DNA of 64,000 nt from Meconema thalassinum (GCA_946902985.2 OX336388.2:224896467-224960466); one strand, 5' to 3'. Counted from the first letter of the stretch, positions 21,614 through 32,432 are shown. Numbers and translations are program-made. The notes: generated by a model not told the origin, from the letters alone.

Positions 21614-22355
21614 GAGGTAGATTTCGTTATAAAGCTAACTATTGCAATGGGTACCATGTTTCGACTTCCGGAAAATTTCGACATATCTTCGCGTTTCACA
21701 TCCCCAGGCCCCAAAACCACCGTCAGTTCAAAAGTTATATATAATTTATGTATGTATATGTATATCAGTTTATTGTGGACACGATAACTGCCGTAATTTT
21801 GTACCAATCACTTTGAATTTTTTACCGAATACGTATACCTATAAAATCTCGGTCGAGTTCGTTACTGGGCTAAATCGGTCGTTGGGGGGTGAAAATGGGG
21901 GGCTTTTTTTTTTCGAAAAAGTGAAATATTGCTATAACTCTCTTAATATGTGAAATATCGAATCCGTTCAACATTCATACTATGTGTCGGATAAAGCCCA
22001 AAAATGTATGTTTGAAGAGGTTTTTTTATAGCACCAACCATTGACCAAAGGGGTGGGAAAAAGTGGGTTTTTCGGGAAACATTAATCATATCTCTCTTAA
22101 TAGGCACAATATCAAAACCGTAGAAAATGGACAATATTCCCATAATAATTACCTAAAACTTTTGTCTGAAAGAATTTTTGATATAACCCACCATTATGCC
22201 AAGGGATGAGAAAAATAATTTCGGAATTATAAGAAAATGCCAAGACCTATCAGTGGTTGCCATGGCAACACTACTAAATTGATGAGGGATGAGCCATCAG
22301 ACGTTGCCAAGATAACGCACTTGCACGAGATCAGATTCAGATTTCCATCTAAGTG

Positions 22356-22710
22356 TGAAGCGGCTTCGGTGACGTAACTGGTAGCATGCTGAATGTTTAT
22401 GCCCAAGGTCGCGAGTTCAAAGCCGGCCGAAGTCGTCGGATTTTCTAAGAGCGCCAAAAATCCCTCAGTATGCTTTCCTTTGGAGGGGAAGTTCCAACGT
22501 TCGTTGCGAGTTGCTGGTTGCGGTGGCATCTAGTAGCCAAGTTCACAGCTAGGTGTCGTTGACGGTAGTACCTGGTAGCAACATTAGTAACTACTGCTTG
22601 AAATTGACCGTCTGCAGTCCTTACCTGAATTACAGACTAATACAGCCATCCCAAAGTACACGGGGTTACATGACCGCGTTGTCGCAGCCCCTAAACTGAG
22701 GAACCAACCA
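22356..22710 (+). mobile_element. SINE S2 in hAT-1 unit 2
   Basis: Same orientation and flank as the copy at 21226, as expected from the tandem duplication. It lacks ~40 bp near its 3' end relative to that copy. Confidence 0.8.
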
Positions 22711-23369
22711 AAATCTCTGCGGTAGATTTAATTTTGCGTGAAGAAGTAACAGACCGTTACATAGTTGCACATCAGTGTCGAAACCTAGCATAAGGACAGT
22801 GTGACCACAAGTATAAAAATGGACCCCAAATGACAAGAAGGTTACCGTTCCCATAAGACAATAAAATGTTTAAAATAAGCATAAAATGACGAAAAACAAA
22901 GTTAATTAAGCTTCAATTATAAAATACCTTCTCGCATTAAATGAGGTCTGATCCTTCTACGAAAATCTGCATATTCTGCCTATTTTCGCCTATCCCCAAG
23001 TTTGTCCGGTGAAATCTACCTCCGCCTTCCGGCGTGCCGAGAGGACTTTTTAACCTTTAGTGAGGTCGTTCTCGTCATTGAAACTTTTATTGACTGATTT
23101 AAGAAAATCATTCAAAACTGAGAACATAGAAAATATTCTTGTTGTACAGACCAATGCACATCTACTTCATTGACTCGCCTAATTCTGAACATTTTGTAAA
23201 TGAACTTTTAAACTGTATCTTTTATAAGAGCACTTCTCTTCCATATACTTGAAAAACTTGAATGCGAGTATATTGCAGTGTATCATACATACAATTAGAA
23301 AATAAAGCTCGTATATAAAGGTATGTTATTGACTTTTCGTTTCACTTTCCTTTCTATAGTTTTTAACGG

Positions 23370-23531
23370 TGTTTTTTCGAGCATATTCTGCATACTTAAC
23401 CGCATATAATGTTTTTATCGAGCATATCTATCGAGCATATAATGGGTTTTTCGAGCATATCTATCGATCATAAAACACATGGTTTTCGAGCATATCTGGA
23501 GATTTTATCGAGCATATCGATCCGAGCCCTA
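23370..23531. repeat. Subterminal CGAGCATAT cluster of hAT-1
   Basis: CGAGCATAT occurs six times in ~150 bp before the right TIR, plus CGATCATA once. The left terminus has TTCGAGCATC. Clustered short subterminal motifs are known transposase-binding sites in hAT elements; that role is inferred here. Confidence 0.7.
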
Positions 23532-23799
23532 GTTATAACAATACCCATGCATTTAGGAGAAAGTAGGCTATATGTTCTTTACTGAACATCTTGTTTTTTG
23601 TTATGTTCTTTTCATGACAAATGTAAGATGATGATTTAAGCTAATCTCATTCAAATTATGTCAATAAGAATAATTACACACCTAACTGGAATGGGTTGCA
23701 ATTCTGGCTGTATAACATTCATTTTGAATATAGCACAATACATACAGAGCCATGGAGAACGACTTTCTCCTCAAAGGTCCAAATGTGTTGCTTTACGTT

Positions 23800-24195
23800 T
23801 TACCTGATTATACATATTGTTGTATTGCCAGTAGATTCGGATAACAAACGTGTAGATGCGGATAAATGTCGTGCGGATGCGGATAACGTTTTCTTTTTAT
23901 CCGTGCAGGGCTCTGGGGATCGGCAATGTTCCATTGCCCTTCCGAGACAGGTCATACTACCGCTGTCAGTGGCTGTAGCTTGAAAAGAGTCCTGCAGATC
24001 GATTGCGACGGAAATTATGATTTCATCGATACCAATATGGCGATATGGCCAAAAAGTGAGTGAGGCCATGTTGCAACTTCACCCTCGATATTATTTCGTT
24101 TGGAAATTCGCCTTTCGCAGGTATGTTTTAAGGGTCATTTTCCCACGCTTCTCCGCCATCACTTGCTCCCTTTTGCTTTTGAACGCATCATATTA
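23800..24195 (-). repeat. GCGGAT repeat family, copy 2
   Basis: The minus strand contains GGGTGAAGTTGCAACATGGC and ATCCGCATCCGCACGAC. It is the inverse of 18295-18690. The 146-aa frame at 24017-24457 ending in poly-His/Tyr is an artefact of this sequence running into the next microsatellite. Confidence 0.5.
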
Positions 24196-24399
24196 TAAAA
24201 TGAAAATTTGCCTACACTATTGTAGCATTAAAATATATGTTATAGTTCGATTGAAATATCTATGGATTGTAGGATGCTCGGAGTCCAACTTGGGTACAAT
24301 TTTGCTCATTCTTTCATTCTGTAGTATTTTTCTGCAATCGGTAATCACAAAATCATTTGAGTTCAGCCGCATTAAGCAAAACCTTAATCAAGTTGAAAA

Positions 24400-24457
24400 T
24401 TATCATCATCATCATCATCATCACCATCTTCATTATTATTATTATTATTATTATTAA
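24400..24457. repeat. (ATC)n(ATT)n microsatellite
   Basis: Compound trinucleotide repeat. No other feature in 24458-24580. Confidence 0.95.
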
Positions 24458-24584
24458 GACAAGTTTAACCTCAATTCTTATAAATGAGAACAAGGACAAT
24501 GTTAAACATAATTTTTAACAGTTATTTTAAGGTTTATGGACTGTTTCTGATTGCAAACGTATTTTGCGCGGCCAGATAGCCTAA

Positions 24585-24830
24585 AGGACCACTGATGTCG
24601 ACCACTCATATCCCACCTCAGACATTCCATTCACTGCCTCCTGGGTCGAATATGGGGTCACCATCCGCCTGAATTGAACGCAAGTTTCATCTTCGTAATC
24701 TTCTCTAGCCACGTGTCTTACCTTCTCTCTACATTTCTCGGGTATTAGGCCTAATCGAAAAGTGTTCTTGGCTTGATCTAGCCGCATCACTCCGACTGAC
24801 CATCGTAGCATCCTATTTCCACTGCGTGCA
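24585..24830 (-). pseudogene. RTE-like LINE post-RT fragment
   Basis: The minus-strand reading has MLRWSVGVMRLDQAKN then GLIPEKCREKVRHV. This lines up with MRMLGWSLGITQLDHIKN and IAPIPAKMREARLRWYGHV of the RTE frame at 31235-32084. It is a short, decayed copy of a related element. Confidence 0.55.
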
Positions 24831-24899
24831 GCATCTGTTCATGGCCACTTCGCCACCCGTGGCCTGACACTATTAAGAGGACCTTATAGTGTAAATACA

Positions 24900-27065
24900 C
24901 TAATTCATTTTATTTTGCTATTTTTGAACTCCTCTTTGAATAAGCCTCCCAAAAATATTTACTTTATGACCTTTCTGCATTTTGATTCCCTTCCTTTGGG
25001 CATTTAAATATGGTAGCGCATGGTGAAAGTCTACTTTTGCTTTCTTGCTTTTTGCAGTTCTGTTTTTGATTCTGCTATTTTTGGACTCCTCTTCGAGTGA
25101 GCTTCCCAAACATAGGCTACCTAACTTTATGATCTTTCTGCATTTTAAATGCCTCTCTTTGGGCACTTAATGTTGGTAGCAAATGGTGAAAGTCCGCTTT
25201 TACTTTCACGTTTCTGTAATTCATTTTTTTTTTCTTTTCTGGAAATTTTGGACTCCTCATTGAATAAGCTTCCCAGAAATACAGTATATGTTTTATTACC
25301 GTACGGCGTTTCAAATGTCTCTAATTGGGCATTTAAAGATGTTAGCGCTCAGTTTTGCTTTCTTGTATCTGTAGTTCAGTTTTTGATTCTGTCTTTTTAG
25401 CCTATTTTCAATTTTGAAAAAAATAGGCTTATGAGGTCACCTTTTGTCCGTGTGTGTGTGTGTGTGTGTGTGTGAGGTGTGTGTGTGTGTCCCCCTAATA
25501 AAATCTAAACGGCTGGAGCGATTTCAATGAAACTCGGTACGTTCATAGCACTATTTGCGGCGACTTCAACCATGCCCTTCAAATTTTGTTACGTCTCACC
25601 AATACAACATGGCGGCTGTGCGAAATATTTCACTAGCATTCAATATCTCCGAAACTATTACCGATATCGCCCTGAAATTGTGTACGGTGATAAAGGGTAC
25701 TACTAGAAGTTCACCTAGGGACTTTCAAAAACCTGGTGACTACAAAACCAACATGGCGGTCAAGCGAAATTGAGACTTTTAAATGGACATTTCTCGCGAT
25801 TTAACTCTCCAAACTTAATGAAACTTGGTACAGCAATTGTTTATACACATTTTAATACACTGGAGTCTAATTTAGTTCAATTGTTTACATAACCTCAAAA
25901 TGGCGGCTGTGCGAAATATTTCACTGACATTCTATATCTCCGAAACTATTACAGATATCATCATGCAATTTTGTACGGTTATAAAGGGTACTGATACAAG
26001 TTTATCTATGTATATTTCATAAACCTGTAAAGTACAAAACGAACATGGCGACCAAGCGAATTTGAAACATTTTAATAGACTTTTCTCGTGATTTAACTCT
26101 CTGAGCGCAGTGAAATGTGGTACAGTAAATGATTTTGCAGATTGTAATGCACTGCCATCTAATTTAATTCAATTGTTTACATAACCTCAAGATGGCGGCT
26201 GTGCAAAATTTTAAAATTAAGTTATTATTCTTGTGTCGTAATCATGCGATCGAAGTGAAAGTTTGAATAATGAAGCTAGGCAATAATTGTCCTTGAATGG
26301 TACATGACTCTATGGCCTATACATATAACAATCCTAAATGGCGAGCTTCCGAAATATTTAGACGGTTCTCAATATCTATGAATCTTTTACAGCAACCAAA
26401 CTGAATTTTTTTATGTTCATAGAGACTATGAACATATGTTCACCTATAGGACTTTCAGTAACCTGGTGAGCACAAATCCAACATGGCGGCGACGCGAAGT
26501 ATAAATATTTTAATGGACGTTTCTCGCGAATTAACTATCCGAGGGCCGTGAAACGTTGCACGTTAAATGCTTATACAATTGTTGATCCACTGGCATGTAA
26601 TTTATTTCAATTGTTTGCATAATCACAAGATGGCTGGTGTGCGTACTTTAAAAATCCCGTTATTACTTCTTGTGTTCTAATCATGCGATTGAAGTTTGAA
26701 TACCACACGTACACAATAATCTTAATGTAATAGTACAAAAATAAAAATCCATCCTGGCGACCATATGAAATATTTAGACGGTTCTCAATATCTACGAATC
26801 TGTTACAGCAATTAAACTGAAATTTTGTATGTTGATAGAGGCAATTGACATGAGTAGGATATATGAAAATAGGCTGTATAGTTCTTCACGGAACTACTTG
26901 TTTCTTTTTGACTCCTCTTTGAGTGAGCTTCCCAAAAATAGGCTATACACTTCACGATCTTCCCGAGTTTTAAATGACACACTCTTTTGGGCATTTTATG
27001 ATACTAGTTCTTGGTTTTTGTAGTTCAGTTTTTTATTCTGCAATTTTTGAACTAAGAATTAATTT
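24900..27065 (+). repeat. ~160-bp tandem repeats, split by HINE B2
   Basis: Four units contain GACTCCTCTTTGAGTGAGCT-like starts at 24926, 25083, 25250 and (after HINE B2) 26910, each followed by TTTCTGCATTTTRAATGCC-like and TTGGGCATTTAAx blocks. HINE B2 sits in a T-run of the array; deleting it restores a unit of ~154 bp. Confidence 0.75.
25398..26901 (-). mobile_element. HINE-like element B2
   Basis: Minus-strand copy from hairpin AGCCTATTTTC...GAAAAAAATAGGCT (25398-25429) to the ACAAGTAGTTCCGTGAAGAA end. ATGGCGGC-type motifs are at 25609, 25753, 25900, 26045, 26192, 26338, 26483 and 26630, spaced 144, 147, 145, 147, 146, 145 and 147 bp. Inserted in a T-run with no obvious TSD, as Helentrons do. 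Confidence 0.65.
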
Positions 27066-27300
27066 TATCTCAGTGCCTGTCATAAATCGTGTTAAGAAAT
27101 GATACATATTGTCGTTCATTTTAGGGCCTTATATATATTTAGTTTCCTGCCCTGTGAAATTTGGTGTGTGTTACATTTGTCTGATAACCTGTGTTTTTGT
27201 GATGCCTGTAGCCAAATCATTTTCCCCCTTAGTTTGGCATAACCAATATAATAATAATAATAATAATAATCATAATAATAATAATAATAATAAAATTATT
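27066..27300 (+). repeat. SINE-like 3' fragment and (TAA)n
   Basis: GTCTGATAACCTGTG resembles the GTCTGATAACCGGTG block of S2/S3. It is followed by an imperfect (TAA)n array at 27249-27293. Weak match. Confidence 0.4.
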
Positions 27301-27559
27301 GAGTTGGGAGTAACGTGAGTTATCCGAAGTAAAAGCCAGATGATAAACGGAAATGTTAAAAAGCATTTAAATACTTGTTAATGTTTCTTTAGGAAAATGA
27401 AATGCAATTAACGTTTATATTTAAAAAATACTATTCAAAATAAATGTGTAAACGCCAGTGACATTGATCCTCCTTTATGAAAAAATAACGTGCAATTTCG
27501 TCACATCGTTACTGTTACTAGTAGACGCGTTACATTTACAATTACTGAATTTAATCACT

Positions 27560-28555
27560 AACGCTATTACCCCTTCCTTACCGTAAAAAATAACGGTTAT
27601 TTGTAACGGCTTAATCCATCATTAAAGTTAAGAAAATAATGATAAACTCATAGCGTTATTATCCATTGTTATCATGAAAATAACGGTTACTTGTAGCCGC
27701 GTTAAAAGTAACGGTTAGTCTACATGTAGTGGCGTTACCCACCGTTATCGTTAATTAATTTATTTATTTATCTTATGCCTTTTAGTGCCGGGAATGTCCG
27801 TGGACATATTCGCCTCGCCTGAGTCTGTAGCTGCTTCCAGCGGACACCCTTAGGGTGAGCTACAAGTTCCGTTCAATTTCAGGTAGTTCCAACTTTCGCC
27901 ACCAGATATCAATGATACCTAGTGGTGAACGTTGGAACTTTGAAAGAGCTTTCCGACGAAATCTAACCTAACAATTTAGCTTCACACAAGTTTAGTCAGT
28001 GGAAGGATCTTTTACATACCATAAATCTATGACATGGGACCGCCGGCTTTACTTCCCCTCCGTAGGAAGGTACAGTGAGGGATTTTAACTCTCTTAAATA
28101 AATAAATAAATAAGTAAATAAATAAATAAATAACCGTAAAAATAACGGTTATTTCAACGGCTTTACCCATCATTAAAGTAAAAAAAAGGTTACTTGTAGT
28201 GACGTTCCCCATCGTTATCGTTAAATCAAACGGCTACTTGTAGTGACGTTACCCATCGTTATTGTTAAAACTAACGGCTACTTGTAGTGACGTTCCCCAT
28301 CGTTATCGTTAAAACTAACGGCTACTTGTAGTGACGTTACCCATCGTTATCGTTAAAACTAACGGCTACTTGTAGTGACGTTCCCCATCGTTATCGTTAA
28401 AACTAACGCCTACTTGTAGTGACGTTACCGACCGTTATCGTCAAAACAAACGGCTTCTTATAGTGGCGTTACCGATCGTTATCTTTAAAACTAACGGCTA
28501 CATTCAGTGGCGTTCCCCATCATTGTCGTAAAAATAACGGTTATTTCTAAACTCT
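27560..28555 (+). repeat. 44-bp minisatellite
   Basis: Core unit AACGGCTACTTGTAGTGACG then TTACCCATCGTTATCGTTAA. GACGTT anchors at 28201, 28245, 28289, 28333 and 28377 are exactly 44 bp apart. Outer units are degenerate. An S2-type SINE interrupts the array at ~27760-28130. Confidence 0.9.
27760..28130 (-). mobile_element. SINE S2b in the minisatellite, head missing
   Basis: It shares ATCTATGACATGGGACCGCC with S2, but its other end (TTTAGTGCCGGGAATGTCCG, next to TTTATTTA) is the alternative 3' module seen at 58808. An AAATAAATAAAT run replaces the tRNA-like head. Confidence 0.65.
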
Positions 28556-28986
28556 GGCTATCACTGAACCTTGTCACAAGTGTCACCTGTCGCGGGTCCT
28601 TAACCTCCCGTGGGAACCTCCTATCCTCAAATAATAATGACGTTTCACTAATATTACAAAGAAAGAACATGGATAGAGATGTCACAATGTGTCGAATCAT
28701 GATGACGGAGTATAACCAATTCTCTTCTTTGTCTAACTCTGCCCATCAACTCGTCTTTTCTCTGAAGCCATCCTTAACCAAAGCAAGCTCACAATATTCC
28801 ATTATCATGCACTTTATGACCAATAGAAGGCTGAGAATTTTTTCAGCGGATAATTATTATTAAATATCTATGTAATAAGCAACGTAGTCATTCCACAACA
28901 CACTCTGTTCTTGGTAAAAGGAGAGCACTGCTACCAGGGGAGTTGAAATGAAATGGTACGAAACTATACTGTGGGTACAATTCGTT
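28556..28986. other. No recognised feature
   Basis: Unique sequence between the minisatellite and the mariner pair. The 118-aa frame at 28507-28863 starts in the minisatellite and shows no known motif. Confidence 0.4.
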
Positions 28987-29531
28987 CGTTATTCAAAAGT
29001 AATCACCACAGGCCTGTGCACAGGTGTCCCATTACTTCACTAGCCGCAGGATTCCCTGTTCCCAGAAGTCATGTGGTTGTGACAGGAGCCAATCCTGTAC
29101 GGTGTCCTTTAGTTCCTCGTCTGATTCGAAACGCTTTCCCTTGAGATGATCGTTTAACGGACCAAACAGATGGAAGTCGCAGGGTGACAAGTCCGGGAAA
29201 TAGGGCGGATGCTCAAGTTGCTCCCACTTGAACGTGGCCAATACACCTTGTGTGACGTTAGAGATGTGTGGGCGAGCGTTGTCGTGGAGCAGAATCACTC
29301 CCTTCGTGAGCAGTCCAGGCCGTTTGTTCTTGATGGACTTGCGTAGGCTACGGAGTGTCGCACAATACACGTCACTGTTAATGGTTCGTATCAAGGGGAA
29401 ACGTTTCCAATCGGACGATGAACTAAAGGACACCGTACAGGATTGGCTCCTGTCACAACCACAAGACTTCTGGGAACAGAGATCCTGCGGCTAGTGAAGC
29501 AATGGGTTGTGGTGATTACTTTTGAATAACG
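28987..29531 (-). mobile_element. Mariner fold-back element 1
   Basis: Both ends are the 3' end of one mariner family. CGTTATTCAAAAGTAATCAC starts the left arm (28987-29141) and its complement ends the right arm (29395-29531), which lacks ~18 bp. The single-copy middle (29142-29394) is minus-strand transposase. No 5' TIR region is present. The two arms therefore form a long hairpin. Confidence 0.8.
29010..29402 (-). pseudogene. Mariner transposase, C-terminal half
   Basis: Read on the minus strand from ~29402. The second and third catalytic aspartates are in ILLHDNARPHISN and YFPDLSPCDFHLFGPL, with exactly 34 residues between them (DD34D, the mariner signature). A C-terminus LSQPHDFWEQGILRLVK follows, then a TAA where the right-arm copy has CAA, then WDTCAQACGDYF and the true stop. 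The N-terminal DNA-binding domain and first catalytic aspartate are absent. The 133-aa frame starts artificially inside the opposite arm. Confidence 0.8.
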
Positions 29532-29551
29532 ATTTTTTCCCCTATTTTTTA

Positions 29552-30529
29552 GCCAGAAGAAAATACATACAGGTAATTAGAACTCTACGCACTGTTATAC
29601 GTACTTCACACTATTTTTCCACATAGTCTCCACATTTGTTCCGACTTTTTTCCCGTGGCACTAAATTTGAGATGTCCCTGTGGTAGAATTCAGCCGGCTG
29701 ACTGTGGAACCATCGTCGGACTACTGTCTTGGCGTCATCGTTGCACGTGAATCGCTATCCTGGTTGGTTGGTTCCTCAGTTTAGGGGCTGCAACAATGCG
29801 GTCAGGTAGCTCTGTGTACTTTGGGTGTGTGTAGAATCTGTCTGATAACCGGTGTTAATTGTGATGGCTGTATTAGTGTGTGTGATCTGTTTTTAATTCA
29901 AGTAAGGACTGCATACATTCGATTTTCAAGTAGTTCCAACTTTTGCTACCAAACGTCACCGTCAACGACCAACTAGTTTTACACGTCGTTACTAGATGCC
30001 TCCGCAGTCGGCCCTGGCGACGAACGTTGAAACCTAAGAGCGTTAGTCAAATATAACCTATAATGTAGCTTCACACAAGTGTAATTAGTGGAAGGTTGTT
30101 TTGCATGCCATAAATCTATGACATGGGACCGCCGGCTTTACTTCCCCTCCGAAGGAAGGCATACTGAGGATTTTTTAATGCTCTTAAAAAATCCGACGAC
30201 TTCGGCCGAGTTTGAACCCGCAACCTTAGGCATAGAAGCTCGGCATGCTACCAACTACGCCACCGAAGTCTCCAATCGCTATCCTGCCAGGAACTTCTTC
30301 AGCGGACCATGACAATGTGAGACCACATGTGGCAACCAGAACCGCCAACAAGCTCCGGTCATTACACTGGGTGAGTCTGGAGCACCACCATACAGTCCGG
30401 ACCTCGCCTCTAGTGATTTCAACGATTTTGGTCCGTGTTGCCGTGATAGCGTTATATAAAGTAGGCAGTGTAATGTACGAAGAACAGTACCTATATATTT
30501 GTAATTATCTGTGTGAATTTTTATTTGGC
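29552..30529 (-). mobile_element. Mariner fold-back element 2, carrying a SINE
   Basis: Ends GCCAGAAGAAAATACATACA (left) and GCCAAATAAAAATTCACACA (right, complement), each bordered by TA. The minus strand left of ~30302 encodes a C-terminus (GPLKKFLAG, CNDDAKTVVRRWFHSQPAEF, GDYVEK stop). The plus strand right of it has the catalytic HDNVRPHVATRTANKL and, after a frameshift, YSPDLASSDF. Both ends are thus 3' ends, as in element 1. An S2 SINE splits the left arm. A third copy of this end lies at 38573. Confidence 0.75.
29763..30273 (-). mobile_element. SINE S2, full length, in mariner 2
   Basis: The 13-bp TSD AATCGCTATCCTG (29750-29762, 30274-30286) is perfect. The tRNA-like head lies at the 30273 side and the CCAACCA tail at 29763. 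It is younger than the mariner. Confidence 0.9.
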
Positions 30530-30536
30530 TAAAAAG

Positions 30537-31234
30537 TATCGAGGCAAAGACCTTCTCGATCCGCCCTCGCATTATTCGATAAAATTAGTTTTTCTCTTTG
30601 TTGTTAATTCAGCTTAGGGACTAGACCGAATCGCCAATGAATAAAGAATCAGCAAGCCACAGAAGACCTACAAGCTAACATGACTCACTACAACAAGAAG
30701 TGCATGTCAATAGACGCAAAATTAAGGCAGTATAAAACAGCGATTCTTCCAGAAGTAACGTACGCAGCCAAAACAATGGTGATCGAGGGTCATTCCAAAA
30801 TTAAGGATATAGGAAAGCAGAAACAAAAAAATGCTCAGGAAGATTTACCGGGCAGTCTATAAACACGGTATTTGATGAAGAGACCTCAGCACGAACTCTA
30901 TCAAAAGACCAACACAATAACGGAAGAAATCAGAAAACGCCGAGGAAAGTTTAACACACACATCTACAGGTTGGAAAACTCCAATACGGCGAAGAAACTA
31001 TTCAACATCATAACGAAGAGTTAATGCGGTACAGAATGGCTGATAGAGGTCTAGAGGGACCTACAACACCTCATCATAGAACATCTCGTGGAACGCACCG
31101 AGCGGCGGAATAAAATCACTAATTAGTTTGAGCATGGTTCACGACAGCCTGGAAGAAAATGGACAGTTGAGTGGAAGATGGAGTATTCCGAGAGGAAGAA
31201 GAGATTTTGGGAAGAACAGAGGGAAAAGGCCAGG
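30537..31234 (+). pseudogene. LINE post-RT region, left arm of an inverted pair
   Basis: Broken frames encode KLRQYKTAILPEVTYAAKT, MKRPQHELYQKTNTITEEIR and, near the end, RQPGRKWTVEWK with RKKRFWEEQ. This is the C-terminus of the LINE group also seen at 1-280. Bases 30537-31095 are matched in reverse by 32433-32976, both starting at ATCGAGGCAAAG/ATCGAGGCAATG. It ends at the junction with the RTE copy (~31235). Confidence 0.7.
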
Positions 31235-32110
31235 AGATGAACTCGTGAATTCAATGGAATGCGGCTACTATACTAGTATTTGTCCAGAGTTTATTTTGCA
31301 GAGGCAACCACCATGGACATTACTGTACGCCGATGATGTCATGCTTGCAAGCGAGACCCGTAATGATCTAGAACACTTGGTCAACCTCTGGAATGCGAGG
31401 CTCTGTGAATTTGGACTACGGCTCAACCTTACTAAGACTGAGTACCTTGAATGTGGTTCCCAGACAGATGGGACCATCATAGTAGATGGCACCCCACTAC
31501 CAAAGGCTTCACATCTCCGATACCTTGGCTCCGTTGTGATACCTGATAGTAACACAGTCTCGGATGCCCGTGCAAGAGTAAATGCTGCATGGATGAAGTG
31601 GCACCAGGTCACAGGCGTTTTCTGTGACCGCAAGATCCCTTTGCGCCTCAAAACTAAAATCTATCAATCAGTCGTCCGCCCTGTAGCTTTGTTTGGAGCT
31701 GAATGCTGGCCTAATACAAAGAAACATGAACAAGCCTTGCACTCAATGGAGATGCGGATGCTAGGATGGTCCTTGGGAATTACACAGCTGGATCATATTA
31801 AGAACGAAGACGTCCGCAATACTCTAGGAATTGCCCCTATTCCGGCCAAAATGAGGGAGGCTCGGTTACGTTGGTACGGGCATGTAGCCCGAGCAAATAC
31901 AGAGTCCTTTGTAAGCAAGTCACTCCCTCTCGAGCCTGATGGACAAAGACCTCCAGGACGACCAAAAAGGCGTTGGATGGATACCCTACACGACGATATG
32001 CGCATCGTAGGTCTTCGTCCTATAGATGCAGCAAACCGCAACAAATGGAGAGCGAGGTGCAGAGTGGCGGACCCCCAAAAGTAATTGGGAACAACGCCAG
32101 GAAGAAGAAG
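31235..32110 (+). pseudogene. RTE-clade LINE, RT C-terminus and 3' end
   Basis: The open frame is unbroken to the stop at 32082-32084. It starts in the palm of the reverse transcriptase (WTLLYADDVMLAS; YADD is the catalytic box). It continues with FGLRLNLTKTEYLECG, YLGSVV, KTKIYQSVVRPVALFGAECW, RMLGWSLGITQLDHIKNEDV and MREARLRWYGHVARA, to RPPGRPKRRWMDTLHDDMR and CRVADPQ. This order is that of RTE-type elements. The endonuclease and RT motifs before YADD are missing (5' truncation). A 3' (GAA)n tail follows at 32098-32131. About 280 codons without a stop imply a recent insertion. The first ~41 codons of the long frame belong to the neighbouring LINE. Confidence 0.85.
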
Positions 32111-32131
32111 AAGAGGAAGAAGAAGAAGACA

Positions 32132-32432
32132 TACTGTAGAGTGGTTGAGGTAACATTAGATCATATCTACAGTGAGAGCCTTCCCTATACAGTAGAATGG
32201 AGCTTCACCTGCGCTGTGTGACGGATTAAACGTGTTGAGTCGGCGCCAGTTGTCTAGCATCTACCGTTACACAACAGTGCGTGAGGAAGCCCCGCATGCG
32301 GTCAATAGCTTGATTTCATTCCCAGCTGGCAAGATACCTAAGTTCATAGAGTTCAGACTTGTGGTGAACTACTGTAGCCTGCCTCGTATCCCGTGAACAT
32401 GGTTAGGTATAGAACAAAATATAATTATTTTC
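32132..32432. other. Unassigned spacer
   Basis: Non-repetitive sequence between the RTE tail and the right LINE arm. Nothing recognised. Confidence 0.4.

Larger units (their letters stand above)
19929..22720 (+). repeat. Tandem duplication (~1.1 kb unit) inside hAT-1
   Basis: Unit 1 (19929-21614, less an inserted SINE) and unit 2 (21615-22720) each consist of a ~740-bp block starting GGTAGATTTC and ending TCAGATTCAG..TTTCCATCT, then a plus-strand S2 SINE. GGTAGATTT recurs at both junctions. Unit 1 was hit later by a minus-strand S2. The block includes a TA microsatellite (20053-20103). Confidence 0.8.
19624..23531. mobile_element. hAT element hAT-1, 3.9 kb, non-coding
   Basis: The TIRs TAGGGCTCGGATTCGAGCAT (left) and TAGGGCTCGGATCGA (right, complement) are flanked by the perfect 8-bp TSD GTTATAAC (19616-19623, 23532-23539). 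The right subterminal region has six clustered CGAGCATAT motifs. No transposase frame is present. The interior carries a tandem duplication and three SINE copies. TIRs resemble those of hAT-N1/N2 (TAGGGCT), so all may use one transposase. Confidence 0.85.
18729..23594 (-). mobile_element. HINE-like element A3, split by a hAT insertion
   Basis: Minus-strand copy: terminal hairpin at 18730-18770, TG microsatellite (18806-18842), two ~300-bp repeat units, then interruption at 19623 and continuation 23540-23594 to the ACAAGATGTTC end. The segment either side of the hAT joins exactly at GTTATAAC. Confidence 0.7.

Noticed and set aside
24017..24457. 146-codon frame ending in poly-His/poly-Tyr
   Set aside because: The tail is the (ATC)n(ATT)n microsatellite and the rest is an interspersed repeat.
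27560..28555. CRISPR-like array
   Set aside because: The 44-bp repeats are head to tail without unique spacers, in a eukaryotic context.
31128..31240. ATG at 31128 as the start of the 318-codon protein
   Set aside because: The first ~41 codons are an out-of-frame read of the neighbouring LINE; real RTE similarity starts just before the YADD box.
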